Positions 52,389-53,949 of a stretch of DNA of 53,949 nucleotides are shown piece after piece. Source of the DNA: Gammaproteobacteria bacterium (lineage in GTDB: Bacteria > Pseudomonadota > Gammaproteobacteria > Coxiellales > Coxiellaceae). The position numbers and the translations under genes are program-made. The stretch is from assembly GCA_030429175.1 (NCBI GenBank), contig JAUIDD010000015.1, positions 1-53,949 on the forward strand, written 5' to 3'. How positions within the stretch are numbered: position 1 is the first letter of the stretch; each line of letters opens with the position of its first letter. The notes beneath the pieces were generated by a model, which saw only the letters and a list, made by a program, of their open reading frames with translations, searched no databases and had not been told where the DNA came from.

Positions 52389-53411
52389 ATGGCAATAGCA
52401 AAAAGCTTCAAACAGATAGAATGGGAATATGTACATCGATTTACTAGTGGCCCTGATCGTTCCCGTACCTGCACCTACCCTACACCAAAAATCAGTGATA
52501 TTCCCCAAATTCAAACTCAACTCATTGCTTGTATCGAGAGCAACAATCTATTCAAGTTTAGAGAGCTATTGACTGGTGATTTTATTATAAAGGATCTTCA
52601 GCAAACGCAACGTACCGGTCGTTTGCATATAAATAACAGCAGAGAACAGCAAGGCGATTACTATACTCATCGCTTATATGAAGTCAGGCCAGTGTACGAA
52701 CAGCTACTTTTATTTGATCGTGCATCTGCATTTAAAACCCTTCTTGAAATGGCTCAAGACAAACCTGAATTTGTACAAGCTCTGCAGGCTACATTCACCA
52801 AGTTAGATTTTGCAAATGATGAAGGTGTGGAATTTAATTTTGATATCAGTGGCACTTCGTTTATGAGTGCTAAGCTGGGATGTTCTCGTTTCAATTGTGT
52901 TGATAATGTTAACTTTGATCATGCGGACTTGAGGTTCACTGAAATTACTCAACAACAGCTTGATCAAAGTGCCCGCTATGCAAATGCCAATATTCCCAAC
53001 GGATTGTGGCATTGGTGGGATGATGAAATGATTTCAGGTATTAGAGAGCGCCTAGCGGCTATTGATGCTTATGCCGATCTATGTTTACCTGCTAATAACG
53101 AGAAACGATCCACTATTTCGAATTTTTATCATCAACAAAGCGAAATTCTATCTTTAAATAAACAGCCAACCAGTCTGGAAAAAAAATCCATGGTAGATTG
53201 TTTAAAAGACTTGCGTAAAACAACTGGCACTCACCGTTCCCTATCCTATCTAATAGGTGAAGCGATATCATTTATTTTATTAGCAGTCGTTGGATACGTT
53301 GTGGTTAGTGCTTATCGTAAATACGCGCATGGTCATTTTGGTATATTTACGCAACCTAAATCTGACCATATGGTTGAAGGCGCACAGAGATATATTTCTT
53401 GTCGTGGTTAA
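52389..53411 (+). CDS. Pentapeptide-repeat-like protein with C-terminal membrane helix
   Basis: A 340-residue protein. The N-terminal 140 residues are helical with no known domain. Residues 152-186 read as pentapeptide repeats (SFMS-AKLGC-SRFNC, DHADLRFTEI), followed by ITQQQLDQSARYANANIPNG, like the 'T-x-x-Q-L-x-x-A' end motif of such proteins. A helix near 282-308 (LIGEAISFILLAVVGYVVVS) can insert in a membrane and is followed by a short basic tail. No signal peptide is seen. A cytoplasmic protein with one late membrane anchor could be a host-membrane effector, but this is inference. Confidence 0.6.
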   Translation: MAIAKSFKQIEWEYVHRFTSGPDRSRTCTYPTPKISDIPQIQTQLIACIESNNLFKFRELLTGDFIIKDLQQTQRTGRLHINNSREQQGDYYTHRLYEVRPVYEQLLLFDRASAFKTLLEMAQDKPEFVQALQATFTKLDFANDEGVEFNFDISGTSFMSAKLGCSRFNCVDNVNFDHADLRFTEITQQQLDQSARYANANIPNGLWHWWDDEMISGIRERLAAIDAYADLCLPANNEKRSTISNFYHQQSEILSLNKQPTSLEKKSMVDCLKDLRKTTGTHRSLSYLIGEAISFILLAVVGYVVVSAYRKYAHGHFGIFTQPKSDHMVEGAQRYISCRG

Positions 53412-53465
53412 GGTGGATGCTGTCTGGGCTTATATACCTTCAGGGCTGTACTTTTTTGAGATTAT

Positions 53466-53816
53466 TTATTCTCTCATCGTGAGTTGTTTAGCAACAGGCC
53501 GCCCTTTTCCTATCTTCCCTTCATCTGTGGGTGTGTTATTTTGAGCATTAAACAAAGCACCACTAGTTTTGGTCGTAGTTACTAATGCAACTACTGGTGA
53601 TCGTAACCATTCTTTTGGCGCATCTAGCCCAGTATAATTTTGTCCCGATAATATGCCGTAAACACTTTTCGCTATATCAGGTTCTAAGCCTGCAAGATCC
53701 ACCCTGCTTATGCAAGAATTTTCTCTATACGACTTAAGTGCCGTAGCAGCGGCTTTTGCTACATCTAAGCCTAGTGCAGCAAATCTAAAGGTTGTTAGAT
53801 GAGCGTTTTTAAGCAA
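53466..53816 (-). CDS. Small orphan protein
   Basis: A 116-residue frame without signal peptide or membrane segment, starting MLKNAHLTTFRFAALGLDVA. It has an Ala-rich start and a basic, polar end. I do not recognise a family. It is convergent with the pentapeptide-like gene, with 54 bases between the stops. Coding status is moderately likely because nothing else explains the stretch. Confidence 0.4.
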   Translation of the reverse strand: MLKNAHLTTFRFAALGLDVAKAAATALKSYRENSCISRVDLAGLEPDIAKSVYGILSGQNYTGLDAPKEWLRSPVVALVTTTKTSGALFNAQNNTPTDEGKIGKGRPVAKQLTMRE

Positions 53817-53926
53817 TAAAAAGAGGTATGATCGAAAGTTGTGTATGGAGCTGAATATTTGATTTAGGTGGTGTATCCTAATTGGCTTAGTTAACTGTCA
53901 TTAATTAACCAAAAAGGAAATACACC

Positions 53927-53949
53927 ATGGCAAAAGGTAACGTAGTTGC
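53927..53949 (+). CDS. Start of a gene cut by the window edge
   Basis: ATG at 53927 (MAKGNVV) follows AAAGGAAATACACC, a good ribosome site. Seven codons and part of an eighth are visible, too few to name it. Confidence 0.5.

Noticed and set aside
1..53949. CRISPR arrays, rRNA genes and intact insertion sequences
   Set aside because: No regularly spaced repeats, rRNA-like blocks or complete transposase genes were seen; only decayed remnants around 29718-34373.

Overview
The window reads as a chromosomal segment of an AT-rich gammaproteobacterium, most likely from the Legionellales (Legionella, Coxiella, Rickettsiella and relatives). This rests on gammaproteobacterial housekeeping genes (FabV, mutY-yggX, mrdA-mrdB-mltB, pyrD class 2, TrmB, 6S RNA, CtaA/CtaB), a Com1-like DsbA, a cyclodipeptide synthase of a kind known from Legionella and Rickettsiella relatives, and many large lineage-specific proteins of the sort that are often secreted effectors in these intracellular bacteria. 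The taxonomic call is inference; no rRNA gene or phylogenetic marker search was possible.

Layout. 1-1383 (minus): acyl-CoA/leucine catabolism (isovaleryl-CoA dehydrogenase, then a thiolase cut by the window edge). 1498-3173: a methyltransferase-like gene overlapping pyrD. 3302-6749: an orphan gene family in tandem, two full copies plus a deleted remnant, each preceded by the same leader. 6746-10318: MFS permease, secreted DUF4015-type protein, aromatic amino acid permease. 10295-12451: a 718-aa orphan. 12565-13692: citrate synthase. 13827-14616: an outer-membrane protein gene broken by two frameshifts. 14619-14855: two ACCGATCGG palindromes and tRNA-Phe. 14901-18178 (minus): asmA, mutY, a small secreted Cys-rich protein, yggX. 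18287-20500: trmB, an 8-strand outer-membrane barrel with clear promoter and terminator, a membrane-anchored RRM protein, and a probable 6S RNA. 20542-29272: coiled-coil protein, perfect 19-bp-arm hairpin, fabV, then the elongasome set mrdA-rodA-mltB followed by a TPR-methyltransferase and a PAAR/VgrG-tail protein. 29347-34371: a small HPr-like protein, a 1310-aa orphan flanked by repeated gene remnants, and a strong hairpin. 34413-38014 (minus): heme A synthesis (ctaA, ctaB), two small membrane proteins and a Com1/DsbA oxidoreductase. 38107-40920 (minus): tyrosine recombinase and two glutathione-transferase-like genes. 40991-43348: a second MltB and an APC permease. 43484-47936: a small membrane protein, a DHA2-type MFS transporter, a tRNA-dependent cyclodipeptide synthase and a convergent two-component pair whose kinase begins with a PQ-loop (SemiSWEET-like) segment. 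48119-53949: rhomboid protease, GST, exported protein, Sel1-repeat protein overlapping a protein with 36 cysteines, a pentapeptide-repeat membrane protein, an orphan, and the start of one more gene.

The strongest candidate for a new system is 43484-47936: a cyclodipeptide synthase directly behind an exporter-type MFS gene and next to an unusual sensor kinase. Other points of interest are the tandem orphan family (3302-6749), the PAAR/VgrG-tail gene at the end of a cell-wall cluster, the Sel1/polycysteine pair (50157-52107), and the membrane-anchored RRM protein beside 6S RNA. All start sites, functions and regulatory sites were judged by eye; no database search or folding program was run.
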